From assembly GCA_017302635.1 (NCBI GenBank), contig JAFLCX010000002.1, positions 62,001-126,000 on the forward strand: a DNA stretch of 64,000 nucleotides, read 5' to 3'. The position numbers were made by a program, and so were the translations under genes. The notes under the pieces were generated by a model that did not search any database, was not told the origin of the DNA, and worked only from the letters and a program-made list of their open reading frames with translations. Source of the stretch: Hyphomicrobiales bacterium (GTDB lineage Bacteria; Pseudomonadota; Alphaproteobacteria; Rhizobiales; Beijerinckiaceae). This document shows, in pieces, positions 23,176 through 31,688 of the stretch. Each line of letters opens with the position of its first letter. Position 1 is the first letter of the stretch.

Positions 23176-23850
23176 ATGGCGGGCGATTTCGGGGGTAATC
23201 CGGAGTTGGATGCGATGGCTCGCCAATTGCGCGCGTTTGTGAAGAACGCTGGCGGAAATCAGAAGGTTGCGGATGCAGCCGAGGTGCCTTTAAGCACGCT
23301 GAATACGATCCTCGCCGGCAAGTCTGATCCGCGCATTTCGACCTTAAAGCGGCTCGCTCCAGCCTTGGGGATGTCGTTTGGCGATCTCGCAAACGAACTC
23401 ACGCCGGGCGAAAATACGGTAAACAGTACGTCTCACTCGATTCGGATACCGCTACGCGATGTCTTTGCATCGTCCGGGCCCGGCTGCGAGGTCATGGACG
23501 AGGCGATTATTCGCCATCTCAGCTTCGACCCGTTCTTCGTGGAGAGTTGGGGCATTCCGCCCGAGCGCGTCGAGGCCGTGATCAACCGGGGCGACAGCAA
23601 CGAGCCGACCATCCGCGACGGGGCTGTCGTGCTGATCGACCGGGGCGACCGCAAGCTGCGTGAGCGGCCGATCTTCGCGTTCCGCACACCGGATGGGCTG
23701 CGTTTAAAACGGTTTCAAAAGCTGATTGATGGCTCGGCGAGGCTGGTCTCCGACAACCAGGCGCTCTATGCTCCCGAAGTGATCGGCCCAGCCGACATGG
23801 AGCAGCTGCGCGTCGTCGGCCGCGCGTTTTGGACGGGGATGGAGTTATGA
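23176..23850 (+). CDS. Phage repressor, XRE HTH plus S24 peptidase
   Basis: 224 residues. The N-terminal HTH is NQKVADAAEVPLSTLNTILAGKSDPRISTLKRLAPALGMS (about 27-66). The C-terminal LexA/CI-like domain has the nucleophile region RGDSNEPTIRDGAVVLID (Ser about 140) and general-base Lys in LRLKRFQK, so RecA-stimulated self-cleavage (SOS induction) is expected, unlike the ClpX-regulated Mu c repressor. Transcribed away from ner across the operator region. Its stop overlaps the start of the next gene by ATGA, so the lysogen should also express that gene. Confidence 0.93.
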   Translation: MAGDFGGNPELDAMARQLRAFVKNAGGNQKVADAAEVPLSTLNTILAGKSDPRISTLKRLAPALGMSFGDLANELTPGENTVNSTSHSIRIPLRDVFASSGPGCEVMDEAIIRHLSFDPFFVESWGIPPERVEAVINRGDSNEPTIRDGAVVLIDRGDRKLRERPIFAFRTPDGLRLKRFQKLIDGSARLVSDNQALYAPEVIGPADMEQLRVVGRAFWTGMEL

Positions 23851-24548
23851 GGCTTGCGGCTTTTTTTGTTGCACTCACCATTGGGGTTCCAGCTCTTGCT
23901 CAGGATACCTCGAAACTCGGAGAATGGCGCGAGTGGCTTTCGCTGATCGTCAAGGACATTCGCTCGGCGTCGCGAACCGAGAACCTCGACCTTCTCGAGA
24001 GGCGAATTCGCCGTCCGAATGACTTCCTGGCTTCAGGAACCCATTTGCCGGAAGAGAACAACATTCGCATTCATTGCATGCTGGCAGCTCAGAGCGCGGC
24101 GAACTACGCGCTGAGCTTACGACAGGGCAAGCCCGAATCGGCCCGCGCGGATTTGAAAGAGTATCAGCGCCACGACAAGGATTGTGCTGCCGCGATAAAG
24201 AAACCGCGACTTGAAGCAGCCGTCGCCATGCCGCTTGCTCCCAAATCACTTTCCACTCGCTCTCCGCTCCGATGGCTGGAAGAGGTGAAGCAGGACGCTG
24301 AGAACGCGCGCTCCGCTGCCCGCGTCGACAAGATGAACATTGATGTGTTGCAGGCGGTCGCGAAGAGCGCGCTGCGATACCGTGAACGCATTCAAGATTG
24401 GGACCCGGGCCCGGCGCGGTCTGAAGCATTTGGGCTTTGTGGTAATGTGGTCATTGCACTCGCTCGGGTAGACCAACGGCCCCGGGATGCTTTCGGCGAG
24501 TATGACCGTGTGATCGGCCCGTGCGAGAGGGCGATTGGATCACGTTAG
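23847..24548 (+). CDS. Secreted protein co-translated with the repressor, unknown
   Basis: 233 residues. MRLAAFFVALTIGVPALAQ is a clear signal peptide with an AxA-type cleavage site after residue 18. The mature part is helical and charged, with about four cysteines (HCMLAAQ, KDCAAAI, GLCGNVV, GPCERAI) that could form disulphides in the periplasm. Start ATG overlaps the repressor stop (ATGA), so it would be made in the lysogenic state. It is the outermost gene at the phage left end. A lysogenic conversion role is plausible but unproven; no family is recognised. Confidence 0.75.
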   Translation: MRLAAFFVALTIGVPALAQDTSKLGEWREWLSLIVKDIRSASRTENLDLLERRIRRPNDFLASGTHLPEENNIRIHCMLAAQSAANYALSLRQGKPESARADLKEYQRHDKDCAAAIKKPRLEAAVAMPLAPKSLSTRSPLRWLEEVKQDAENARSAARVDKMNIDVLQAVAKSALRYRERIQDWDPGPARSEAFGLCGNVVIALARVDQRPRDAFGEYDRVIGPCERAIGSR

Positions 24549-24636
24549 GCGCGTTTTTCTGCCGTGGCTGGTTCGGAGTTCGGCAGGAACTTAAGCCATT
24601 GACGATATCAGGCAACCCCTTGATATCGCGCAACTC

Positions 24637-24669
24637 CGAAGTGTTCTCTAAAATGTGCGAAAGTGTTCT
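24637..24669. repeat. Candidate MuA-type end-binding repeats
   Basis: CGAAGTGTTCT (24637-24647) and CGAAAGTGTTCT (24658-24669) are near-identical and 21 bp apart. The stretch TGTTCTCTAAAATGTGCGAAAG (22 bp, 24642-24663; first half TGTTCTCTAAA, second half ATGTGCGAAAG) resembles the MuA end consensus that runs from yGTTTCAyT to CGAAAr. Spacing of about two helical turns is like L/R site pairs. Orientation relative to the expected end is not the simple one, so this is a candidate only. Confidence 0.4.
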
Positions 24670-24869
24670 TTGTTCGACGAACGCCGCCTCTGGCCCCGAC
24701 CGGCGCTTATGACATTGATATATCGAGCGAACCGGCCGTTTCGGGCTTGGCGCGGCTTTGCCTCGACGGCCGCTCGCACGCTCCCCTCAGTGCCATTTGA
24801 TCAGTCGCCCCGGCAATGGGTGCTGGCGATGTCGCGCACCGCCCTAAGTGGCTGATCTCGCGGCAAGAC

Positions 24870-24909
24870 ATCCCGAATGATCCCGCCCGATCCCGGTTAA
24901 TCCCGGCAA
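24870..24909. repeat. Four direct repeats ATCCCG-N4 at exact 10-bp period
   Basis: ATCCCG occurs at 24870, 24880, 24890 and 24900, each followed by four variable bases (AATG, CCCG, GTTA, GCAA). The 10-bp phase puts all copies on one face of the helix, an arrangement typical of cooperative protein binding or of iterons. It lies about 145 bases upstream of serC and about 320 bases after the last phage gene, so it may belong either to the serC control region or to the phage end. Confidence 0.7.
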
Positions 24910-25004
24910 GCTCCGTTGTGCCATTCGATCGTTCGTTTAACAAAAATGATGCTCCCGTTCATTGCTTTTTCACCCCAACAGGCGTAGACGCCGTCCCGGG
25001 TCAT

Positions 25005-25042
25005 CTTCCCCCAACGGAAGACACCCATCTGCAAGGATGGAG
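25005..25042 (+). promoter_or_regulatory. serC leader with paired hairpins (serC RNA motif-like)
   Basis: Two short hairpins stand directly before serC: CTTCC (25005-25009)/GGAAG (25016-25020) and CCATC (25025-25029)/GATGG (25036-25040). The 3' arm of the second includes the ribosome site GGAG (25039-25042), so folding could limit translation. A conserved 'serC motif' RNA with two hairpins in this place is known upstream of alphaproteobacterial serC genes; its ligand, if any, is not established. I match it by layout, not by a covariance model. Confidence 0.6.
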
Positions 25043-25050
25043 ACATTGCG

Positions 25051-26217
25051 ATGACGACGAACGCCCCCGCCGCGCGCCCGCGCGTGCCGAATTTCTCTTC
25101 CGGCCCCTGTGCCAAAAGGCCGGGCTGGTCCCTCAAGTCCCTCAATGATGCCCCGCTTGGCCGTTCGCACCGTGCGAAGATTGGCAAGGCGAAGCTCAAG
25201 CTCGCGATCGACCTCACCCGTGAGGTTCTGAACGTCCCGGCCGATTACAAGATCGGCATCGTCCCCGCTTCCGATACCGGCGCGGTCGAGATGGCGATGT
25301 GGTCGATGCTGGGCGCGCGCCCGGTCACGATGCTGGCCTGGGAGAGCTTCGGCGAAGGCTGGGTCACCGATGCGGTGAAGCAGCTCAAGCTCGCCGATGC
25401 CGAAGTCGTCACCGCCGGTTACGGCGAATTGCCGAACCTGAAAAAGATCGACACGAAAAAGCGCGACGTGGTGTTCACCTGGAACGGCACGACCTCGGGT
25501 GTGCGCGTGCCGGATGCCGACTGGATCGACGCGAACCGCGAGGGCATCACCATCTGCGATGCGACTTCCGCCGCTTTCGCGCAGGACCTCGATTGGGCGA
25601 AGCTCGATGTCACCACCTTCTCATGGCAGAAGGTGCTCGGCGGTGAGGCGGCGCATGGCATGCTCATTCTCAGCCCGCGTGCGGTTCAGCGCCTCGAGAG
25701 CTACAAGCCGGCCTGGCCATTGCCGAAGATTTTCCGCCTGACCAAAGGCGGCAAGCTGATCGAGGGGATTTTCGAGGGCGAGACGATCAACACACCCTCG
25801 ATGCTTTGCGTCGAGGATTACATCGATGCCCTGCAATGGGCGAAAAAGGTCGGCGGCCTTGAGGGCCTGATGAAGCGCGCCAACGCCAATGCGCGCGTGA
25901 TCGCGAATTTCGTGAAAGCGAACGCCTGGATCGATTTCCTCGCGGTGAAGCCGAAGACGCGCTCGAACACCAGCGTCTGCCTGAAATTTACCGATCCGAA
26001 AGTGACGGCTCTTTCGCCCGATCAGCAGGCAGCTTTCGCGAAGGCCGTGGTCGGCATCATCGAGAAGGCCGGCGCGGGGCTTGATCTCGGCGCTTACCGC
26101 GATGCGCCTCCCGGCCTTCGCATCTGGTGCGGTGCCACCGTGCAGGCGCGCGATGTCAAGGCGCTGCTGCCTTGGATCGAATACGCCTTCGCGACCGAGC
26201 GCGCGAAGCTCAGCTGA
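25051..26217 (+). CDS. serC: Phosphoserine aminotransferase
   Basis: 388 residues, the length of the alphaproteobacterial SerC type. [13 protein letters not shown] near the N-terminus, [50 protein letters not shown] and the PLP-lysine segment [13 protein letters not shown] are all present. It converts 3-phosphohydroxypyruvate and glutamate to phosphoserine, step two of serine synthesis; the product of serA downstream supplies the substrate. Regulated perhaps by the leader hairpins. Confidence 0.96.
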   Translation: MTTNAPAARPRVPNFSSGPCAKRPGWSLKSLNDAPLGRSHRAKIGKAKLKLAIDLTREVLNVPADYKIGIVPASDTGAVEMAMWSMLGARPVTMLAWESFGEGWVTDAVKQLKLADAEVVTAGYGELPNLKKIDTKKRDVVFTWNGTTSGVRVPDADWIDANREGITICDATSAAFAQDLDWAKLDVTTFSWQKVLGGEAAHGMLILSPRAVQRLESYKPAWPLPKIFRLTKGGKLIEGIFEGETINTPSMLCVEDYIDALQWAKKVGGLEGLMKRANANARVIANFVKANAWIDFLAVKPKTRSNTSVCLKFTDPKVTALSPDQQAAFAKAVVGIIEKAGAGLDLGAYRDAPPGLRIWCGATVQARDVKALLPWIEYAFATERAKLS

Positions 26218-26227
26218 ACATTTCAGC

Positions 26228-26327
26228 CGTCATGCCCGGGCCTGACCCGGGCATCCATGCCTTTTTCCCTTTGATTGCCTGAGCATCCCGAAACACGTGG
26301 ATGATCGGGCCAAGCCCGGCCATGACG
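26228..26327. repeat. REP/BIME-like palindromic element between serC and serA
   Basis: Outer arms CGTCATGCCCGGGC (26228-26241) and GCCCGGCCATGACG (26314-26327) are inverted repeats. Inside are the hairpins GCCCGGG-CCTGA-CCCGGGC (26234-26252) and CGGGC-CAA-GCCCG (26306-26318). The 'GTCATGCCCGGGC..GACCCGGGCATCCA' sequence is a common dispersed palindrome in Rhizobiales. The first hairpin is followed by CTTTTTCCCTTT, so it may also attenuate transcription between the two genes. Confidence 0.75.
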
Positions 26328-26342
26328 CCCGAGGACAGTCCC

Positions 26343-27932
26343 ATGAGCAAACCCCGCGTTCTGATTTCCGATGCCCTTTCCCCCGCCGCCGTGCAGATCT
26401 TCAAGGATCGCGGCATTGACGTGACCTTCGATCCGAGCCTCGGCAAGGATAAGGAGAAGCTCGCCGCCGTGATCGGCGATTATGATGGCCTCGCCATCCG
26501 TTCCGCTTCGAAGGCCACGGCGAAACTGCTGGAGAGTGCCAAGAACCTCAAGGTGATCGGCCGCGCCGGCATCGGTGTCGACAACGTCGATATCCCGGCT
26601 GCGACGGCCAAGGGCATCATCGTGATGAACACGCCCTTCGGCAATTCGATCACCACGGCCGAGCACGCGATCGCGCTGATGTTCGCGCTCGCACGTCAGC
26701 TTCCGGCAGCGGATGTTTCCACGCAGGCCGGCAAGTGGGAGAAGAACCGCTTCATGGGCGTCGAGCTGGAAGCGAAAACGCTCGGGCTGATCGGCGCGGG
26801 CAATATCGGTTCGATCGTCGCGCGCAAGGCGATCGGTGTCGGCATGAAGGTCATCGCCTACGACCCCTACCTCACACCCGAGCGCGCGAAGGCGATGGGC
26901 GTCGAGAAAGTGGAACTCGATGCCCTGCTTGCCCGTGCCGATTTCATCACGCTGCATGTGCCGATGACGGAGCAGACGAAGAACCTGCTGTCGCGCGAGG
27001 CGCTCGCGAAGACGAAGAAAGGCGTGCGGATCATCAATTGCGCGCGCGGTGGCCTTGTGGACGAGGAAGCCCTCGCCGATGCGATCAAGGCGGGCCATGT
27101 CGCGGGCGCGGCCTTTGACGTGTTTTCGGTGGAGCCGGCGGAAACCAACCCGCTTTTCGGCCTCGAGAACGTGATCTGCACGCCGCATCTCGGTGCATCC
27201 ACCAACGAGGCACAGGAGAATGTGGCGCTTCAGGTGGCCGAGCAGATGTCGGATTACCTGCTGACAGGTGCCATCACCAATGCGGTGAACTTCCCCTCGA
27301 TTTCGGCCGAGGATGCCCCGAAGCTGAAGCCGCTCGTCTCGCTCGGCGAAAAGCTCGGCGCTTTTCTCGGCCAGCTCACCGAGGCGCATATCAAGGGCAT
27401 CCGGATCGCGTATGAAGGCAAGGTGGGCGATCTCAACACGCGCCCCATCACGGCGGCTGCGGTGGCGGGCGTGCTGCGCCCCTTCCTGCCGGGCATCAAT
27501 ATGGTCAACGCGCAGGCGATCGCCAAGGAGAAGGGCATTGCCGTCGAGGCCATCACCCGTGATGCGCCGGAAAATCTCGAAAGCCGCATCAAGATCTATG
27601 TCGAGGCCGAGGACATGGTGCGCCATGCCGCCGGCACGGTTCTCTCGGATAGCCTGCCGCGCATCGTCGAGATCCGTGACATCAAGATGGATGCCGAGTT
27701 CGCGCCGCACATGCTCTATGTGCGCAACGACGACAAGCCGGGCTTCATCGGTCGCTTCGGCTCGCTGCTAGGCGAGAAGGGCATCAACATCGCGACCTTC
27801 AACCTCGGCCGCAACGCGCCGGGTGCCGACGCCATCTGCTTCGTGGCGGTGGATGAGGCGATTTCAGATGAGGTGCTGAAAGCGATCAACGCCATCCCGC
27901 ATGTGAAGCGTGCGCGCCGGCTGGAGTTCTGA
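26343..27932 (+). CDS. serA: D-3-phosphoglycerate dehydrogenase
   Basis: 529 residues, the long SerA form. NAD-binding GLIGAGNIGSIVARKA (about 144-159), the catalytic region INCARGGLVDEEAL and the His in CTPHLGASTNEAQ. An intervening ASB domain (EKLGAFLGQL...) precedes the C-terminal ACT domain MLYVRNDDKPGFIGRFGSLLGEKGINIATFNLGRN, likely serine-sensing. Oxidises 3-phosphoglycerate, step one of serine synthesis. ATG at 26343 preceded by GAGGACAG. Confidence 0.97.
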   Translation: MSKPRVLISDALSPAAVQIFKDRGIDVTFDPSLGKDKEKLAAVIGDYDGLAIRSASKATAKLLESAKNLKVIGRAGIGVDNVDIPAATAKGIIVMNTPFGNSITTAEHAIALMFALARQLPAADVSTQAGKWEKNRFMGVELEAKTLGLIGAGNIGSIVARKAIGVGMKVIAYDPYLTPERAKAMGVEKVELDALLARADFITLHVPMTEQTKNLLSREALAKTKKGVRIINCARGGLVDEEALADAIKAGHVAGAAFDVFSVEPAETNPLFGLENVICTPHLGASTNEAQENVALQVAEQMSDYLLTGAITNAVNFPSISAEDAPKLKPLVSLGEKLGAFLGQLTEAHIKGIRIAYEGKVGDLNTRPITAAAVAGVLRPFLPGINMVNAQAIAKEKGIAVEAITRDAPENLESRIKIYVEAEDMVRHAAGTVLSDSLPRIVEIRDIKMDAEFAPHMLYVRNDDKPGFIGRFGSLLGEKGINIATFNLGRNAPGADAICFVAVDEAISDEVLKAINAIPHVKRARRLEF

Positions 27933-27959
27933 GCGCCCGTTTCAAGCGACACCTGACCA

Positions 27960-27985
27960 GGGCGGCCGAAAGGTCGCCCTTTTTT
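27960..27985 (+). terminator. Intrinsic terminator after serA
   Basis: GGGCGGCC (27960-27967), a GAAA tetraloop, GGTCGCCC (27972-27979) and then TTTTTTA. Good stem with one G-T pair and a six-T run. It ends the serC-serA unit and abuts the 3' end of the convergent EamA gene. Confidence 0.9.
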
Positions 27986-28889
27986 ATCGCTTGCCCCATT
28001 CGGCGATCGCGATGCCGCCGAGAACCAGCACCAGAGCCGCCGCGTGATGCCAGGCGAAAGGCTCGCCCAGAAAAATCACTGCAAGGCCCGCTCCGATCAC
28101 CGGCACGAGATTGGCGAAAATCCCGGCGCGACCCGGCCCGATCAGTTCCACTCCGCGCATGAAGAAGATCTGTGAGAGAAAACTCGGGAACACGGCGACG
28201 AAAGCCAGCACAAGCCAACCCTTGAAGGTCGGCATCTGGGCTTTTCCGAGCGCGATTTCGGTCAGGAGGAACGGGACCGAGACAACGCCCGCCACAAGCG
28301 CGAGGGCGGCAAAGAACACCACACCCGACATGGCCGGGCGCTCTTTCAGCTTCACCGTATAGCCGGCATAGAACGCGCAGGCGATGATCATGAGAATGTC
28401 GCCGATGTTGAACGAGAGTTCCTGCAGGCGCTCGGGATGGCCGTTGGTGGCGGTCAGAATCACACCGAAAACGGTTACGGCCACACCGAGCATCTGCACG
28501 GCGCTGACGGGCGTGCGGTAGGCGATGAAAGCGCCGAGCAGCACAAAGATGGGGATCGCACCCTGAAGCAGCGACATGTTCACCGCAGTCGTTGATTGCG
28601 CGGAGAGATACATCAGCACGTTGAAGACGGTGTAGCCGAGCGACCCCATCAGCAGCATGAAGCGCGGATGGGCGCGCAAAGCGGCGATACCTTCGCGCGT
28701 TTCCTTGCGGTAGAAGGTCGCCAGCAGCAGGGCGACGCCGAGCCAGCGCCCGGCGGTGAGCACCATGGGCGAAATTTCACCCACCGAAAAGCGCGCGACA
28801 ACGGCATGCGCGCCCCAGAACAGCATCGTCAGCGCCAGCATCAGATAGGCATTGGCGTAAAGCGCGCGAAAAGCACTGAGCATTTGCAT
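27984..28889 (-). CDS. EamA/DMT-family transporter
   Basis: 301 residues with about ten hydrophobic segments in two repeats of five (LMLALTMLFWGAHAVVARF ... VLALVLGGIAIAEW). 'FWG.haVVARF' at the start of the first repeat and 'LGEPFAWHHAAALVLVLGGI' at the end of the second are typical EamA motifs. It probably exports small metabolites; substrate cannot be told. Convergent to serA, sharing its terminator. Confidence 0.88.
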   Translation of the reverse strand: MQMLSAFRALYANAYLMLALTMLFWGAHAVVARFSVGEISPMVLTAGRWLGVALLLATFYRKETREGIAALRAHPRFMLLMGSLGYTVFNVLMYLSAQSTTAVNMSLLQGAIPIFVLLGAFIAYRTPVSAVQMLGVAVTVFGVILTATNGHPERLQELSFNIGDILMIIACAFYAGYTVKLKERPAMSGVVFFAALALVAGVVSVPFLLTEIALGKAQMPTFKGWLVLAFVAVFPSFLSQIFFMRGVELIGPGRAGIFANLVPVIGAGLAVIFLGEPFAWHHAAALVLVLGGIAIAEWGKR

Positions 28890-28973
28890 CGATCGGGATT
28901 GCGAAGAGAGGGCAAAGCGGCAACATTCGAGGCGTAACGGTTTCTTCTCGCGCTTGAAAGACGATAATTGCCC

Positions 28974-29837
28974 ATGCCAGCCTTGCGTTTTCTTGTTGTT
29001 GAAGGCAGCCCCGCAGTGGCGCGCGAGCGTTACCGCGCAGCGTTAGGCCGCACACCGGCCGAGCATTATGGCGAAGTGCTGATCAGGCTCGCGGGCGGCG
29101 GCCAATATGACATCACCTGTCCGGCCGACCCGGATGGCGCCTTGCCAAAAGGTGCGGAACTGAGCGGCTATGATGGTGTCGTGATCACCGGTTCGCCGCT
29201 GCATCTGTGGAAACAGGAGCCGGAATCGATTCGCCAGGTTGAACTCGCCCGCGAGGTCTTCAAGGCGAAGGTTCCCTTCTTTGGCTCCTGCTGGGGCTTG
29301 CAGGTGGCGGCGGTGGCGGCGGGCGGCGCGGTGCACAAGAACCCGCGCGGCCGCGAATTCGGGTTCGCGCGCCGCATCGCGCCCAATGCCGAGGGTGCGC
29401 GCCATGCGCTGCTCGCGGGTCGGCCGGCGCTCTATGATGCACCTTGCTCGCATCTCGACGAGGTTTCGGTTCTGCCACCCGATTCCACCCTGCTGGCCTC
29501 GAATGCCGTGAGCCGGGTGCAGGCCGCCGAAATCCGCCATGAAGGCGGCACGTTCTGGGGTGTGCAATATCACCCCGAATATGTGCATGCCGTTCTGGCC
29601 TATATTCTGGAACAACGGGCTGGCGATCTCATTCGCGAGGGATTTTTCGTCGATGAGGGCCAGAGCGCGGCCTATGCTGCCGATTTGGTCGCGCTGGATG
29701 CCGCACCGGAGCGGATGGATATCTGCTGGCGTCTCGGGCTCAATGAGGATGTTGTCGATCCTGGCCAGCGCGCAACCGAGATCACGAATTTCATCACCCT
29801 ATGCAAGGCCGAAGCGGGTTCGCGCCGTGCGGCGTGA
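28974..29837 (+). CDS. Class I glutamine amidotransferase-like protein (GMP synthase-like)
   Basis: 287 residues. RFLVVEGSPAVARERYR, DGVVITGSPLHLW, the nucleophile motif FFGSCWGLQVAAVA (Cys about 103) and WGVQYHPEYVH (His of the triad; Glu two residues later) define the GATase1 fold of the YfeJ/GMP synthase-like group, which lacks a synthetase domain. It may act as a glutaminase or peptide hydrolase; substrate unknown. The ATG at 28974 is preferred to the in-frame TTG at 28968. Confidence 0.85.
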   Translation: MPALRFLVVEGSPAVARERYRAALGRTPAEHYGEVLIRLAGGGQYDITCPADPDGALPKGAELSGYDGVVITGSPLHLWKQEPESIRQVELAREVFKAKVPFFGSCWGLQVAAVAAGGAVHKNPRGREFGFARRIAPNAEGARHALLAGRPALYDAPCSHLDEVSVLPPDSTLLASNAVSRVQAAEIRHEGGTFWGVQYHPEYVHAVLAYILEQRAGDLIREGFFVDEGQSAAYAADLVALDAAPERMDICWRLGLNEDVVDPGQRATEITNFITLCKAEAGSRRAA

Positions 29838-29932
29838 ATTTGCCCGCTGACCGCCACAGCTTCGCCGCGCTTCTCGCTTCGAGAATGGTCTCGTGGCGCC
29901 GCAATGGCGTCGAGATTTCCGGGGAAACGACC

Positions 29933-31576
29933 ATGATCCTGCGTTCTGCTCTGCTGACATCGACCATGCTTGCCGCGATCGGCTGGGCCGAGGCCGCAAC
30001 CCTTCAGGCGCCCTCGCGCATCGATCAGGTGACGCTCTACCCCGATGCCGCGATCATCACCCGGTTTGTGAGCGTCGATATCCCGGCCGGCAGCCATGAA
30101 ATCCTGCTCTCTGATCTGCCGCTTTCGGCTGATCCGGCCTCGCTCCGGGTTGAAGCCTCCGGCACCAGCAAGCTGGCAATCGGCGGGATCGACCTGCGCA
30201 TGGGGGCAGGGGAGGTGAAGCCGGATGCAGCGCTTGCGACGAAACTCAAGGCTGCGCGCGAGGCGCGTGATCGCCTTCAGGACAGGATCGAGGCGACCGA
30301 GGGGCGCAAGAGCATGATCCAGCGCCTCGCGGAGCGAGACCCTGCACCCGGCGATGGCAAGCCGTTCGATATCGACAGCTGGCTCAGAGCCGTCGATGCC
30401 GTCGGCAAGGGGTTGCAAGCGACCAATGACGAGTTGCGCGGCCTGAGGATTGAGCAGGCGAAGCTTGATGAGGAAATCGGGGTGCTGGAGGCTGCCATCG
30501 GCAAGCCGCAGGCCCCTCAGCCGAAGCGCGTTGCGGCCATTGCGGTCGAGGCGGCTGAAGCGGGCAAGGCGACGCTGAGAGTTTCCTACCGGGTGCAGGG
30601 TGCGTCGTGGCGGCCGGTTTACGATGCGCGGCTCGATACACGCGGCGCGAAACCCGGACTCGAACTCACGCGTCGGGCCCTGCTCCGCCAGCGCACCGGT
30701 GAGGATTGGCGCGATGCACGGGTGACGCTCTCGACCCTGCGCGTGCAGCGCGGAACAGCCGCCCCGGTGCTCCCGTCCCAGAAGCTCGGCTTCTTCGAGC
30801 CGCCCGCTCCCGCGCCCATGCCACGCGCCGCGCAGGCTCCCGCATCGGAAGCGCTGGCGATGCAGGCCGGGCCGGGCCGCTTGCGCTCGACTGCCGACCA
30901 GAATCGGGAGGTCATAGCGGCGGAGCTGGAAGCCAAGGCCGAGCCCACGGCTTTTCAGGCCGAGTTCACGCTGCCGATGCCGGTGACCCTGCCTTCTGGC
31001 AACGAGGAACGCAGCTTCCGGCTCGCCAGCGCCAGCATCGCACCTGAATTGCAGCACAAGGCGAGCCCGGCTCTCGATGCGACCGCCTATCTCGAGACGA
31101 CCTTTGTTCTGCCGGGCGAAGCGCCCCTGCTCGCGGGTGAGGTGCTGCTGACCCGTGACGGCGCGTTCATCGGGCGCTCGCGCCTCGCCGACAAGGCCCC
31201 CGGCGACCGGATGACCCTCGGTTTCGGGGCGGATGAGCGAGTGAGCATCAAGCGCGTGCCGGTGATGCGCGAGGTGCGCGACCCCGGGCTGCTCAGTTCC
31301 ATGCGTGCGGAGGAGAACCGTTTTCGCATCGACGTGCGCAACCTCCATGCCTTCCCGGTGACGATCCAGATCGTCGATCGCCTGCCTGTGAGCGAGGATC
31401 AGCAGATCACGATCGAACGTCTGCCGGACATGACCAAGCCGGATCTCGAAAATCTCGAGGACAAGCGCGGGGTGTTCGCCTGGAACGCCGCGCTTGCGCC
31501 ACAGGAGGCGAAAAGCTTCACCACCGCCTGGCGCATGCGCTGGCCGCAGGGGCGGATTGTCCGGCCTATGCCCTAA
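29933..31576 (+). CDS. DUF4139/MuiA-family periplasmic protein
   Basis: 547 residues. MILRSALLTSTMLAAIGWAEA is a signal peptide. IDQVTLYPDAAIITRFVSVDIPAGSHEILLSDLPLSADPASLRVEASG is the DUF4140 start, followed by a coiled coil (residues about 98-180) and the beta-rich DUF4139 domain (VSYRVQGASWRPVYDARLDT..., VTLSTLRVQRG). This matches the 'mucoidy inhibitor MuiA' family. Function is unknown beyond surface or envelope phenotypes of the eponym. ATG at 29933 with GGGGAAA. Confidence 0.85.
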   Translation: MILRSALLTSTMLAAIGWAEAATLQAPSRIDQVTLYPDAAIITRFVSVDIPAGSHEILLSDLPLSADPASLRVEASGTSKLAIGGIDLRMGAGEVKPDAALATKLKAAREARDRLQDRIEATEGRKSMIQRLAERDPAPGDGKPFDIDSWLRAVDAVGKGLQATNDELRGLRIEQAKLDEEIGVLEAAIGKPQAPQPKRVAAIAVEAAEAGKATLRVSYRVQGASWRPVYDARLDTRGAKPGLELTRRALLRQRTGEDWRDARVTLSTLRVQRGTAAPVLPSQKLGFFEPPAPAPMPRAAQAPASEALAMQAGPGRLRSTADQNREVIAAELEAKAEPTAFQAEFTLPMPVTLPSGNEERSFRLASASIAPELQHKASPALDATAYLETTFVLPGEAPLLAGEVLLTRDGAFIGRSRLADKAPGDRMTLGFGADERVSIKRVPVMREVRDPGLLSSMRAEENRFRIDVRNLHAFPVTIQIVDRLPVSEDQQITIERLPDMTKPDLENLEDKRGVFAWNAALAPQEAKSFTTAWRMRWPQGRIVRPMP

Positions 31577-31688
31577 CTCTTGGGAATTCCGGTCCTTATC
31601 GCTTTACCGCACGGCATCCTTCCTTTATCCGAGACCCGAAAAAAGAAGGGTTCGGCAAGCGGTCGACCCGTGAGAGGTCGAGGTCAGC

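Larger units (their letters stand above)
1..24700 (-). mobile_element. Mu-like transposable prophage (partial; right end outside window)
   Basis: Gene content and order match Mu-type transposable phages: S24 repressor, Ner, DDE transposase A, ATPase B, DUF3164, GemA, Mor-type activator, lysis genes, gp25/gp26/gp27, TerL (gp28), DUF935 portal (gp29), MuF (gp30), protease/scaffold, major head protein, gp35 and gp36. All but four small genes are on the - strand, so phage left end is at the right here. The tail module and phage right end lie beyond position 1. The boundary near 24.7 kb is an estimate: it lies between the last phage-side gene (ends 24548) and the serC leader (about 25.0 kb), and no 5-bp target duplication can be checked without the other end. 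Confidence 0.95.
24549..25050. other. Prophage/chromosome junction and serC upstream region, no gene
   Basis: About 500 bases without a convincing coding frame. It holds, in order: a pair of GTGTTCT-type repeats that may be transposase end sites (24637-24669), a phage-host boundary that cannot be placed precisely, four ATCCCG direct repeats at 10-bp spacing (24870-24909), and the paired-hairpin serC leader (25005-25042). Short frames here lack ribosome sites. Confidence 0.6.

Noticed and set aside
24549..24869. Short frames after the last phage gene
   Set aside because: Each lacks a ribosome site and domain; region contains repeats instead.
26223..27710. 495-codon - strand open frame
   Set aside because: Antisense to serA and rich in His/Arg; shadow of serA codon usage.
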